Assembly: GCA_900108205.1 (NCBI GenBank) | Contig: FNUU01000010.1 | Location: forward strand, 50,047-114,046 | Reading direction: 5' to 3' | DNA length: 64,000 bases | Source: Eubacterium ruminantium | GTDB taxonomy: Bacteria > Bacillota > Clostridia > Lachnospirales > Lachnospiraceae | Translations under genes and position numbers: made by a program | Shown here: piece by piece, positions 36,601 through 45,327 of the stretch | Position numbering within the stretch: the stretch's first letter is position 1 | Layout: each line of letters opens with the position of its first letter | The notes under the pieces: model-generated | Database searches by the model: none | Seen by the model: only the letters and a program-made list of their open reading frames with translations | What the model was told of the DNA's origin: nothing

Positions 36601-39403
36601 TGATGATATTCCGGGAATGTCTCCGGCAGGAGCAAAGTACAGGATAAAAGGAATAGATGATTTTAATAAGGATTATGAAGACTATTTCGTTATAAAAGAA
36701 GACGGAAGCTCTGATGTGAAGAAGCTTATATTTGGAAGATATTTGATCGAAGAGGTTGATGGGCCGGAAAACGGACGATGGCTTCTGGATGAAAACAAAT
36801 ATATTGTAGAGCTTACAGGCGGCGCAGGAGATAAAGTTCTGGTCGGCGACAGTGATGTTGAAGATGAAAGTAATGAGATGCAGAAAGAATCCGGGGAAAA
36901 AGATGATGGTAAGAAAACAGGAGACGAAGCTGCTGAGGATCCGGAAAATATACAGGTTGAATTAAATGTTAAAGCTGAAAATGCCACGGTCATATCTACT
37001 GACAGGATTATAAAGGATAAATATTATATAGCTGTATCAAAGCAGAATGATGCCGGAGAAGCTATGGAAGGAGTCAGCTTTGAGGCAGAAATAAAAGAAA
37101 CCGGTGAGAAGATACAGATGCTGACGGATAAGGACGGTATTGCGAGCTGTTATCTGGGCGAATTCATCTTTGCTCCGGAAGTAATGGTAAGGGAAACGTG
37201 GGAGGACAGGAATTATATAATAAATGAAACAGTGCTTATGGTAAAGGCTTATACAACTTCTGAGGAAGCAAGAGAAAAGGCAATTGACAATCTATGGATA
37301 AATGAGAGGCTTACTGCTGCTACGATTGTTAAATATTCTTCGGAAAGCAGTATTACGGACGATAATCCGAATTATGATCTCACAGGCATTATTTACGGGC
37401 TTTTTGATGATGAAGATAATCGCATTGCCGAGGTAAAGATAAAGGAAGAGGAGGGCAGAGGAATTATCGCATCTTTGTCAGATATAAAGATCCTTGTTCC
37501 GGACAGCGGCTATCATGCGGATTACAGAGATGGATACTATGTTGTTGCCGGGCTTAAAAGAGGCGCTACCTATTATTGGCAGGAGCAAATTGAAAGAAGT
37601 GTTGAAGCAGGCAGGAATGAAAAAGAAGGTCAGGATTCTTTATCCGGAATTGAACGCTGTATGGAGATAAATGATGATTACAGGGAATGCGGTAAGGGAT
37701 ATATTCTTTCTGAGGAAAAGATAAAGTTTACAACCACTGAAGAGAATACAGTCAGCCCTCTTATTGTTACAGCAAAGGATGAAGCGTTTATGGGCAGCAT
37801 AACCGTACATAAGACACTTGTTTCGAAGGAGATTCAGGGAACGAGTCCAAAAGGCGCAGAGTATGAGGTTACGGGAAATGAAGCAAATAATAAGGATTTC
37901 AGGGAAGTACTTGTTATTAAAGAGGACGGTTATTCAGAAAGTCTGAATCTGCCTCTCGGAAGCTATAGGGTGAAAGAGATAAAAGGTCCTGATGAGGGGC
38001 AGTGGACATTGGATGAGAGAGAATTTCTTATTGATATAACTGTCTGCGATGGCAGAAAGAGTATATCGTCGGATATAAGGACAGCTGCGAGAGATGCACT
38101 TGTGGAATCTGTGGATAAGGATACTTTCTACGAAGTGAGAGCGGATATAGCCATAACAAAAAAGGAAAGATCTTCAGGAGAGAATCTTGCAGGGGTTAAT
38201 TTCCGGATTATCAGTGAGGCTACAGGAGAGATGATAACAGTTGTTACGGATGATAAAGGCTACTGGAGCAGCGCTTCGGATTATGCCCTGCATTCACATG
38301 ATACCAATTCGGGCAGGAAAGGCGCCGGAACATGGTTCTATGGTACGGATAAGGTCAGAGAGATCGATGATGCGGCGGGAGCATTTCCGGAGGGTATTTA
38401 CAGAATTGAAGAGGTAGTGCCGAAGGAAATGTTTAAAGGCGATGTGAAAAGTATAACCATGAAGATCGGACCGGAAAATGACGGTCAGCTGATAGCGGTA
38501 CCTGTTTTCAATGACTGCATGATCTCTGTTAAGACCAGGGCACATGATGCGCTGACTTTATCGGAATTATCTGAACCATCTGAAAAAGGAACACTTGTGG
38601 ATGAGGTGAGTCTTAAGGGCACCGTTCAGGGGGAAATATACACATTACTGACGAGGCTGATAAGTAAGGAAGATGGCAAGGTACTGGCTGAAAAGGCGAT
38701 AAGTTTTACAGCAAAGGGGAGAGAAGAACAAGAGGTTATTGAAATAGAAACAAATACCGTGAATCTGGCGGGTAAAGAGGTAGTATTTTTTGAATATCTT
38801 TTCAAGGGTAATCTGGTAAAAGATAATGCTGCGGATGGATATGGGGATATTTTGGAAAAATATGCCGGAATGATAATCGGAAAGCACGAGGATATAAACG
38901 ATGCAGGACAGACTATAAAATTCCCGAAGGTTAATACCAGCGTCTCATCAGAAGACGGAAGCCGTGAAGTGCAGCCGATAAAAAATGTTACTGTCTATGA
39001 TGAAGTAATGTTCAGTAATCTTACGGCAGAAAGGGAGTATAAGGTCAGAGGTATCCTTATGGATAAATATACCGGAAAGCCTGTCGAAATCGATGGCAGG
39101 CAGATTGTATCCGAGCAGAACTTCACCGCTGATGAGAGCAGCGGAAGCATCAGAATGGTATTTACATTTGATGCAACGGATATAGAAGGACATGATGTTG
39201 TAGTATTTGAAAAAATATATGACACAGAAGGAAGACTTCTGGCGCGTCATGAGGATATTGATTATCTGCCTCAGACCTTTAGGGTTACGGAGCAACCGCA
39301 TACAGGCGACGGCTTTTCGCTGATGATTCCTGTTATTCTTATGCTGGTATCTGCAGCAGGGATACTGTATCTTATCAGGAGAAAAACAAGACGAATGAAG
39401 TGA
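33611..39403 (+). CDS. Giant sortase-anchored surface protein with SpaA/Cna-B-like and VaFE repeats
   Basis: A 1930-residue secreted adhesin. Signal peptide: MKKMRRFIALLMSVLFLVIG to about TLFA. An N-terminal domain (to about 245) contains LNCICIDADLNSGLDG, possibly a thioester-type adhesin head. At least five prealbumin-like units follow, each opening YY-A-(V)-K and containing GVSFDV and VTENW or close variants. Two VaFE-type repeats precede the C-terminus (HEDINDAGQTIKFP and ARHEDIDYLPQTFRV endings). The sorting signal is EQPHTGDG, then a membrane segment and KTRRMK, so Gln replaces the Leu of LPXTG. ATG 33611 is used, with AAGGAG 8 nt upstream. No sortase gene lies next to it. Confidence 0.85.
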   Translation: MKKMRRFIALLMSVLFLVIGMTPNTLFAEDERCRRVIKFSVESADIDKDDNETDNDKSDKTNDTEIMPASGEENGEESFDKDNAPWDEKHTDGWDYVMSHNIDGYYYFQFFNADGTLYDSGFFSQVGGLDLNCICIDADLNSGLDGYEFDIEKTDWNDPELCKVTYYALHNYGYADARRVICHYLRSKGRENNTHMPDFSDAVEAALNSSIPEDIRFSVSYLRNCAYPGNSGRYQDFMTWRESRIIKNDYYAAVRKTDGRNAGMSGVSFDVFIDGEFIGKIVTGADGIGSIKVGSFENAPTVTVKENWVEGYGDGHARFSHNTEVKTAGVYTTLQEALQHASEFTYVNYSYGYGTLVKRSSSTTYTESFKGIKYALFRNDGTRIADVEMGDDGKISRVLKIYDTSKHFEEDVTYGGVKYKCIGGLRYDPNNKNNENNKYYWQEYETNEYYELDAETKVFFVMDDEYSTRPGPDASKYPLIYEVHPSISYATDKPYMDYYIAVKKVDEKGNTMAGVSFDVTINGVKKEKAVTTGGDGIAVYKVGSYTAVPRVIVTENWEDKRFIYNKSSKSVTAYKTAEAARNHAASFTYTNYAYGYATLVKESGRTGMKPSMAGIEYELRKSNGTRIAVVTLGDDGKIKKVSFVTSSDAFFTEKIDGKICIGGLNFKHGDGTNDNNYYWIETKTNEYYEINSRRYYFTINEENTVSPGSDITKYPLVTVINPAVTKAVDRPFLDYYVAVMKTDETGRKMNGVTFDITVNGKTYKKALVSGMEIKNGIKTEKNDGIAVYCLGRYVSAPEVSITENWSDEEYIHNTETKKVIAYSALEAARSHAEKYIYKNVRYTYTSLEKIPEDDTFLAGNDNYSLDNVMYGLYREEDQKLIAVVKLTQYEKNGKILAGIRSLDDITVKGGKPFYKKTHGGFNSVGGLTAGESYYWQELEDSADQPDGESRLTGKNYLYNPEKYSFTADSREADAPKVVTAVDRAKTGSITVVKKLDPDDIPGMSPAGAKYRIKGIDDFNKDYEDYFVIKEDGSSDVKKLIFGRYLIEEVDGPENGRWLLDENKYIVELTGGAGDKVLVGDSDVEDESNEMQKESGEKDDGKKTGDEAAEDPENIQVELNVKAENATVISTDRIIKDKYYIAVSKQNDAGEAMEGVSFEAEIKETGEKIQMLTDKDGIASCYLGEFIFAPEVMVRETWEDRNYIINETVLMVKAYTTSEEAREKAIDNLWINERLTAATIVKYSSESSITDDNPNYDLTGIIYGLFDDEDNRIAEVKIKEEEGRGIIASLSDIKILVPDSGYHADYRDGYYVVAGLKRGATYYWQEQIERSVEAGRNEKEGQDSLSGIERCMEINDDYRECGKGYILSEEKIKFTTTEENTVSPLIVTAKDEAFMGSITVHKTLVSKEIQGTSPKGAEYEVTGNEANNKDFREVLVIKEDGYSESLNLPLGSYRVKEIKGPDEGQWTLDEREFLIDITVCDGRKSISSDIRTAARDALVESVDKDTFYEVRADIAITKKERSSGENLAGVNFRIISEATGEMITVVTDDKGYWSSASDYALHSHDTNSGRKGAGTWFYGTDKVREIDDAAGAFPEGIYRIEEVVPKEMFKGDVKSITMKIGPENDGQLIAVPVFNDCMISVKTRAHDALTLSELSEPSEKGTLVDEVSLKGTVQGEIYTLLTRLISKEDGKVLAEKAISFTAKGREEQEVIEIETNTVNLAGKEVVFFEYLFKGNLVKDNAADGYGDILEKYAGMIIGKHEDINDAGQTIKFPKVNTSVSSEDGSREVQPIKNVTVYDEVMFSNLTAEREYKVRGILMDKYTGKPVEIDGRQIVSEQNFTADESSGSIRMVFTFDATDIEGHDVVVFEKIYDTEGRLLARHEDIDYLPQTFRVTEQPHTGDGFSLMIPVILMLVSAAGILYLIRRKTRRMK

Positions 39404-39482
39404 GTTAGTCTTACCAGAAGAAATAAAGCAAAAGAACAGGTAGCCGATAAAGGCTGAATTGCCTGATACAAATCAGTAAAAA

Positions 39483-39640
39483 AAGATTTATAAGAATAAT
39501 ATATTCAAGGAACAGTTGTTTCCGTTTGATTCTATTCCAAGAATTATAGAATATTCCGAATTTAAAATGCTGGAAAAAGGGCTGAAACAAAGAGTTTTAA
39601 GATGCTGTCTTATCTGAAAAATGATTATGAAATGAATAAA
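39483..39640 (+). pseudogene. Remnant of a circularly permuted ATP-grasp (DUF404) gene
   Basis: Within the 351-nt gap 39404-39754. The frame beginning at 39504 reads FKEQLFPFDSIPRIIEYSEF then KMLEKGLKQRVL and stops. After a frameshift near 39594-39600, the third frame continues KMLSYLKNDYEM. The order fD-iPRii, eW-lE-GL-QR, aLn-FL-D-Y is the N-terminal signature of circularly permuted ATP-grasp proteins. No start, no remaining domain and a frameshift, so it is a decayed fragment. The flanking gap shows nothing else. Confidence 0.6.
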
Positions 39641-39754
39641 ACGATTACGTTAGTAACGGTTACAGGGAAATATAACTTTGTTGCACATTTTAATAATTGT
39701 TGCTATACTATAGCGTGGTATGTAATGATTATTCCGTAAGATAAGGAAAATGAT

Positions 39755-40558
39755 ATGATAAAACTTGTTGTAAGTGATATAGATGGAACTCTGGTGCCGG
39801 ACGGAACTGACAGAATAGATCCGGAGATGTTTGATATAATCAAAAGACTGAAAAAACATGGCATAAGCTTTGCGGGAGCCAGCGGAAGACAGTATGTCAG
39901 CATGCGCAAGCTTTTTGCTCCGGTAAAGGATGATATTTATTATATTACCGACAATGGCAGCATCTTAAGAGACAGAAATAAGGTATATGCCATGAATGTA
40001 ATAGAGAGAGAGGTCCTCTTTGAACTGATCCATGATGTTAAAAAACTGGATGGCTGTGACATAATGCTTTGCGGTCTTGATACGGCATATTGCGAGGAAC
40101 ACAGCGAAATGTTTCTCTGGATGAGAGATTCTTACAAATATAACATCAAGGTCCTGGGAGATTTTGAAACTCATCTTCAGGATGATATAGTAAAGCTTTC
40201 CATATATAAAAAGGATACGGTGGAACAGGAGGTTATGGAATGGTTCTATCCAAAATGGAAGGACCGCTTTGTTATAGCCTCTGCCGGAACCATGTGGATG
40301 GATATAGTTAATCCCGGCGCCGATAAGGGCAGTGCTCTTAAGATACTTATGAAGGAAAAGGGATTTAAAAAGGAAGAGGTCATGGCCTTCGGAGACAATA
40401 TCAATGATCTGGGGCTTCTGGAAGCGGCAGGAGAAAGCTATGCCATCGGAAGTGCCAGAGAAGAAGTAAGAAATGCTGCAAAGCATATTGCACCACCTCT
40501 TTCAGAGTACGGAGAGACAAGGGCTTTGAAGGAGTTTCTGGAGAGACTTGAAGCATGA
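39755..40558 (+). CDS. HAD-superfamily Cof-type phosphatase
   Basis: A 267-residue HAD hydrolase of the IIB (Cof) class. Motif I is VVSDIDGTLVPDG near residues 5-17. Motif II is around GASGRQ, motif III is Lys in DKGSALKILM, and motif IV is AFGDNINDLGLLEAAG. Such enzymes dephosphorylate sugar phosphates or flavin/PLP cofactors; the substrate is not predictable. Single-gene appearance. Confidence 0.9.
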   Translation: MIKLVVSDIDGTLVPDGTDRIDPEMFDIIKRLKKHGISFAGASGRQYVSMRKLFAPVKDDIYYITDNGSILRDRNKVYAMNVIEREVLFELIHDVKKLDGCDIMLCGLDTAYCEEHSEMFLWMRDSYKYNIKVLGDFETHLQDDIVKLSIYKKDTVEQEVMEWFYPKWKDRFVIASAGTMWMDIVNPGADKGSALKILMKEKGFKKEEVMAFGDNINDLGLLEAAGESYAIGSAREEVRNAAKHIAPPLSEYGETRALKEFLERLEA

Positions 40559-40693
40559 AAAAACTCTTGGCGGCATGATCTTCGGGAATTTACAGTATCG
40601 TTGATCATTTCGAGATGGTATTTAGGACGGTCGAATTCGATTAGATAAATAATAAACAAATAAATGATAATTCATTTTCAGGAGGAATATAAA

Positions 40694-41902
40694 ATGAGTA
40701 AGATTGAAATGACGACACCACTTGTTGAGATGGATGGAGACGAGATGACCAGAATACTCTGGAAATATATAAAGGATGAACTCCTTCTTCCATTCATCGA
40801 CCTTAAGACAGAATATTACGATCTGGGTCTGCCGTACAGAAATGAAACCGATGACAAGGTTACATTTGATTCTGCTTATGCAACACAGAAGTACGGCGTA
40901 GCTGTAAAGTGTGCAACTATCACACCGAATGCTGCAAGAGTAGAGGAATATAATCTTAAGGAAATGTGGAAGAGTCCAAACGGAACTATCAGAGCAATAC
41001 TTGATGGTACCGTATTCCGTGCACCTATCATTGTTAAGGGTATTGAGCCTTGTGTTAAGAACTGGAAGGCACCTATCACTATAGCAAGACATGCATATGG
41101 AGATGTATATAAAGCTTCTGAGATGAAGATTCCGGGACCTGGAAAGGTTGAACTCGTATATACAGGAGCAGACGGTACAAAGGATTCTGTACTTGTACAT
41201 GAGTTTGACTGTGCAGGTGTAGTACAGGGTATGCATAACCTTGAACCATCTATCAGCAGTTTTGCAAGAAGCTGCTTCAACTATGCTCTTGATACAAAGC
41301 AGAGCCTCTGGTTTGCAACAAAGGATACTATTTCCAAGAAATATGATCATACATTCAAGGATATCTTCCAGGAGATTTTTGATGCTGAATATAAGGAAAA
41401 ATTCGAAGCAGCAGGCATCGAGTATTTCTACACACTTATCGATGATGCTGTAGCAAGAGTTATGAAGTCTAAGGGCGGATTCATCTGGGCATGCAAGAAC
41501 TATGACGGAGATGTAATGAGCGATATGCTTTCTTCAGCATTCGGTTCACTTGCAATGATGACTTCTGTACTTGTATCACCAAGCGGAGTATACGAGTATG
41601 AGGCTGCTCATGGAACAGTTCAGAGACATTATTATAAGCATCTTGCAGGAGAGGAGACTTCTACAAACCCTGTTGCAACAATCTTTGCATGGACAGGAGC
41701 TCTTCGCAAGAGAGGCGAGCTGGATAAGATACCTGCACTTATGGAGTTTGCAGATAAGCTTGAGAAGGCTACTATCGATACTATAGAAGGCGGACAGATG
41801 ACAAAGGATCTTGCACTTATCACAGAGCTTTCTGATGTAACAGTGCTTAATACAGAGAATTTCATCAAGGCTATCCGTACAACCTTAGAAAAAATGATGT
41901 AA
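40694..41902 (+). CDS. icd: NADP-dependent isocitrate dehydrogenase (eukaryote-like type)
   Basis: A 402-residue homodimeric isocitrate dehydrogenase of the eukaryote-like subfamily, converting isocitrate to 2-oxoglutarate with NADP. It begins [20 protein letters not shown]; substrate residues appear in [17 protein letters not shown], and [17 protein letters not shown] and [10 protein letters not shown] are hallmarks. ATG 40694 follows AGGAGGAAT; the in-frame ATG at 40664 lacks such a site. With citrate synthase in this window it fits glutamate precursor synthesis. Confidence 0.93.
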   Translation: MSKIEMTTPLVEMDGDEMTRILWKYIKDELLLPFIDLKTEYYDLGLPYRNETDDKVTFDSAYATQKYGVAVKCATITPNAARVEEYNLKEMWKSPNGTIRAILDGTVFRAPIIVKGIEPCVKNWKAPITIARHAYGDVYKASEMKIPGPGKVELVYTGADGTKDSVLVHEFDCAGVVQGMHNLEPSISSFARSCFNYALDTKQSLWFATKDTISKKYDHTFKDIFQEIFDAEYKEKFEAAGIEYFYTLIDDAVARVMKSKGGFIWACKNYDGDVMSDMLSSAFGSLAMMTSVLVSPSGVYEYEAAHGTVQRHYYKHLAGEETSTNPVATIFAWTGALRKRGELDKIPALMEFADKLEKATIDTIEGGQMTKDLALITELSDVTVLNTENFIKAIRTTLEKMM

Positions 41903-41946
41903 TAGAAAGAGTAATATCTGCTTCGGATTATGGAATCGGAGTACAA

Positions 41947-41983
41947 ACTGCCTCATTTAAGCGTAAGGCCTGAATGAGGCAGT
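41947..41983 (+). terminator. Hairpin after icd, weak terminator
   Basis: An 11-bp stem, ACTGCCTCATT (41947-41957) with AATGAGGCAGT (41973-41983), but no T-run follows, so termination may be partial or factor-assisted. Confidence 0.5.
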
Positions 41984-42019
41984 GAATCCGGTTTAAGGAA
42001 GCAGATAATTGTGTGAAAT

Positions 42020-45000
42020 ATGGAAATGCTGGACATATGGGCTATCCTCGGAATTGAGGAGACTGCTGATACTGACAAGTTAAAAAAGGCATACAGAATA
42101 AAGCTTTCAGAGAATAATCCGGAGGATAACCCTGAGGGCTTTAAAATTTTACGCCGCGCTTATGAAGAGGCTTTGAAAAAGGCCAGTGAGACACCGGCTC
42201 ATTCTGATAATTCCACTGCTATGGGAGAAGATAAGAATGAGGCGGTTAATGTGGTTTTAAGTGAGCCGGAAAGCTTTGCAAAGAAGCTGGAAAGCCTGTA
42301 TAAGGATTTTTATAAAAGAATTGATATTAACGCGTGGAAGGAACTCCTGAATACTGAGTATGCCGTAAGTCTCGATACATCAAGTGAAGCTCTTGATGTA
42401 TTGATCAGATTTTTTATGTCGCATTTTTATATTCCGAGATATGTATACAGACTGGTTACCAGACAGTATTTTCTGAATCAGAGGAAGAAGGAACTGGAAG
42501 AGAAATATCCTACAGAAATCCTGGACTTTATTTCCGGAAATCCAATCTATCCGGAAATGCTGGATTACAGGCATTTCAGCGGGCCGGAGGATGCTGATTA
42601 TGATGGATATATCAGAAGATTTGAAGATCTTGAAAATGCCATCAGAACAGAGAATAAGCCGGAACAGGAGAAGATCATAGAGGAGCTTTTGGCCTCTCCG
42701 ATAAAAAATCCTTCCCTTCAGATAAGTATCTGTAAGAGCCTTATTCAAAGGGGAGAACTTCAAAGTGCGCTTTTAACCGTTCAGAAACTGGAGGAAGAGC
42801 ATCCAGATGATATTTCGGTACTTCTTTGTAAAGGAGATGTGCTGCTTAATCATCATGAAAATGATGAGGCAATAGAATGTTATGAAACGGTTCTTAAGAA
42901 AGATCCCGACTCTATGGCGGCTAAGGTAAGAATCGGTGAAGCACAGCTTTATATGGGACAGCCGGAAAAGGCAAAAGAAACCTTTATGGAGCTTGCCAAA
43001 GACAGGCCTTATGATAATTATATCAGGGCATTGATACAGAAATGCAATGATATGATAATAGAGAACAACCTGAAAAAACTCGGTGGAGACATTTCGGAAA
43101 AAGAGGATCACAGAATCCGTCTTGATACCGCATGGTCGTATTATCAGTCGTATAATTCAGAGGATGCGGTGGATATTCTGGAAAACTTCGAGCCTTTTTC
43201 TGATGAAGTGATCGAATATAATAACGTAAAAGGAAGGGCCTATCTTATACTTCAGCAGGCTGCTCCTGCCAGAGAGTGTTTTCTGATATGGAAGACTGAA
43301 CTGGAGAAACTGTCTCAGGATCCGCAGGCTTCGGAAAACGAAAAATCCACAGAGATAAAAAAAGCTTTAAAACGTATGCCATATGTAAATTATCTTATTG
43401 GCTCGACGTATTTTATACAAAAGGATTACAAACAGGCAGAGGAATATATTGATACTGCCCTCAGAACTGAACATGATGAGATCATTGTCAGTAAGGAAAT
43501 GAAGTGCGAGATACTTTTCGAGGAGAGGCGCTACAGTGAGTGTCTTACAGCCTGCGAGAAGGTGCTGGAGGAAGAAGACAATTTTATTGCAAGGCTTTAT
43601 CTGGCGAAGACTCTTTTTGAACTCGGAAGCTATCAGAGAGCCTTAAATGAAGCCGGCAGGGTAAAACACATTTATCCATATAATGTCTCGCCGTATAAGC
43701 TCGAGATGGACATTTTTATAAAGGTAAAGCAGTACAGAGATGCAGAGACAGTGATAAGCTCTTATAGTAAGCTTAATCCGGACAGCAGCCTTTGTAAAAT
43801 GATGAAGGCTAAGATACTTTATCTTGAAGAAGAAAAATATGATGAAGCGGAGGCGCTTCTCAGAAAAATAAATATAGATGATAAAAATTCAGACATAGAA
43901 AAACCGGAGGAGTATTACACTCTTCTGGGCGACTGTCTGGAAGAAATAAATGATTATCAGGGAGCGGAAAATGCATTTAAGCAGGCTGTGTTACATGATC
44001 CTGATAACCGTTTTATACACCGCAGGCTGGGAATGATATACAGAAAAATGCTCCGTTTTCCGGAGGCTATTGCTGCATATTCAAAGCAGATTGAGATTGA
44101 TGCCAGAGATACGGATTACCTTTTCAGAGCCATAACATATAAGGTGCTGGGAGATAATCAAAAGGCCGATCTTGATTATGCTGTGGTAATGCAGTTTACT
44201 GAGCCGGAGGGCTATGTATATACGCTTGCGGCAGAAAATAAACTGCAGATGTGCAAATATAAGGATGCGATCATGCTTTTTCTTAAGGGATATGAGCATT
44301 CTGAACAGGCTTTGGATAAGGACAGAGCGCGTCACGGGCTGGCCAGAGGATATATGCTTTGTGAAGAATACGACAAGGCGGAAGAAGTACTGAAACAGCT
44401 TTGTGAGGACGGCGTAGAAAAGCCGAAGGCTATATTTGCCTATGCGGAGCTTCTGAGGTTTTTGGGAAGACTCGATGAGGCAGAGAATCAGGTAAGCAAG
44501 CTGCTCTACAGTAAGTATAAGGTAGATGACAGGGTATATAATGAAATCTGCAGATATAAATGTTGTGCAGGAGATACTGCCGGTGCGGAAAAGATTTATA
44601 AAAAAGCCGGAAATGAAGGCGTGGACACAACCGAGATGGCATTTGATATAGGCCACCATATGCTGGACAATAAAGAATATGCCAAAGCAGAAAAATACCT
44701 TCTGCAGTGTTCGGAGGAGTATGATTATATTTCTTACAGTGAGCTGGCAGAGGCGGCTGCAGGGCAGTTCGGCGGAAAGACAAGATATAAAAGATATAAA
44801 GACCATTTTTTAAGACTGAATAAGGATAAGTCGACACCGGAAGTGCTTGTGGACAAGGCAAGGCTTTACAGGGTTGAAAAGGATTATGATACGGCTGAGA
44901 AGCTTCTGTATGAGGCGCTGCATCAGCCATGCTGTAATAAGTGTTCGGCAGCACGGTGTCATGAAGCATACAAAGAGTTATGTAAACTATATCTGATAAC

Positions 45001-45100
45001 AAAGCAGAAGGATAAGCTGGGTGAGGCTTTAGCTTTGGCCAGGAGATACGGCGGATATGATGCGTGGCTCGAAATGATCGCTGTGCGTGAGGGTATTTAA
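42020..45100 (+). CDS. J-domain-like N-terminus fused to a long TPR array
   Basis: A 1026-residue cytoplasmic protein. Residues 1-60 look like a J domain (DIWAILGIEETADTDKLKKA YRI), but the HPD loop reads NNPEDNPEGF, so His is replaced. From about residue 230 onward there are many TPR units (for example AIECYETVLKKDPDSMAAKV, and GAENAFKQAVLHDPDNRFIH). It sits 227 nt upstream of an HscC-like Hsp70, so a cochaperone or substrate-scaffold role for that Hsp70 is likely. The function is inferred from architecture and context. Confidence 0.75.
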   Translation: MEMLDIWAILGIEETADTDKLKKAYRIKLSENNPEDNPEGFKILRRAYEEALKKASETPAHSDNSTAMGEDKNEAVNVVLSEPESFAKKLESLYKDFYKRIDINAWKELLNTEYAVSLDTSSEALDVLIRFFMSHFYIPRYVYRLVTRQYFLNQRKKELEEKYPTEILDFISGNPIYPEMLDYRHFSGPEDADYDGYIRRFEDLENAIRTENKPEQEKIIEELLASPIKNPSLQISICKSLIQRGELQSALLTVQKLEEEHPDDISVLLCKGDVLLNHHENDEAIECYETVLKKDPDSMAAKVRIGEAQLYMGQPEKAKETFMELAKDRPYDNYIRALIQKCNDMIIENNLKKLGGDISEKEDHRIRLDTAWSYYQSYNSEDAVDILENFEPFSDEVIEYNNVKGRAYLILQQAAPARECFLIWKTELEKLSQDPQASENEKSTEIKKALKRMPYVNYLIGSTYFIQKDYKQAEEYIDTALRTEHDEIIVSKEMKCEILFEERRYSECLTACEKVLEEEDNFIARLYLAKTLFELGSYQRALNEAGRVKHIYPYNVSPYKLEMDIFIKVKQYRDAETVISSYSKLNPDSSLCKMMKAKILYLEEEKYDEAEALLRKINIDDKNSDIEKPEEYYTLLGDCLEEINDYQGAENAFKQAVLHDPDNRFIHRRLGMIYRKMLRFPEAIAAYSKQIEIDARDTDYLFRAITYKVLGDNQKADLDYAVVMQFTEPEGYVYTLAAENKLQMCKYKDAIMLFLKGYEHSEQALDKDRARHGLARGYMLCEEYDKAEEVLKQLCEDGVEKPKAIFAYAELLRFLGRLDEAENQVSKLLYSKYKVDDRVYNEICRYKCCAGDTAGAEKIYKKAGNEGVDTTEMAFDIGHHMLDNKEYAKAEKYLLQCSEEYDYISYSELAEAAAGQFGGKTRYKRYKDHFLRLNKDKSTPEVLVDKARLYRVEKDYDTAEKLLYEALHQPCCNKCSAARCHEAYKELCKLYLITKQKDKLGEALALARRYGGYDAWLEMIAVREGI

Positions 45101-45102
45101 AA

Positions 45103-45300
45103 TATAATCATCTGAATAACAACAATCAATATATGCTCAGTGGATAATAATAACCGATATATACTCAGCTGAACAATAGCAGCCCAATAATAATGGTCGA
45201 TACATAATCAGGTAAATAATAACCGATGTATAATCGATCGAATAATAACCGCTGATATATAATCAATAAAAACAACCGCCGATATATGCGGTTAGGTCAT
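45103..45300. repeat. Degenerate AT-rich direct repeats between J-TPR and hsp70 genes
   Basis: Several imperfect copies of AATAATAACCGATATATA-like units at irregular spacing of about 30-45 nt. No terminator is seen, so the two genes may be one transcript. Confidence 0.55.
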
Positions 45301-45327
45301 AAAATACATGAAAACCGGAGAAGTGAA

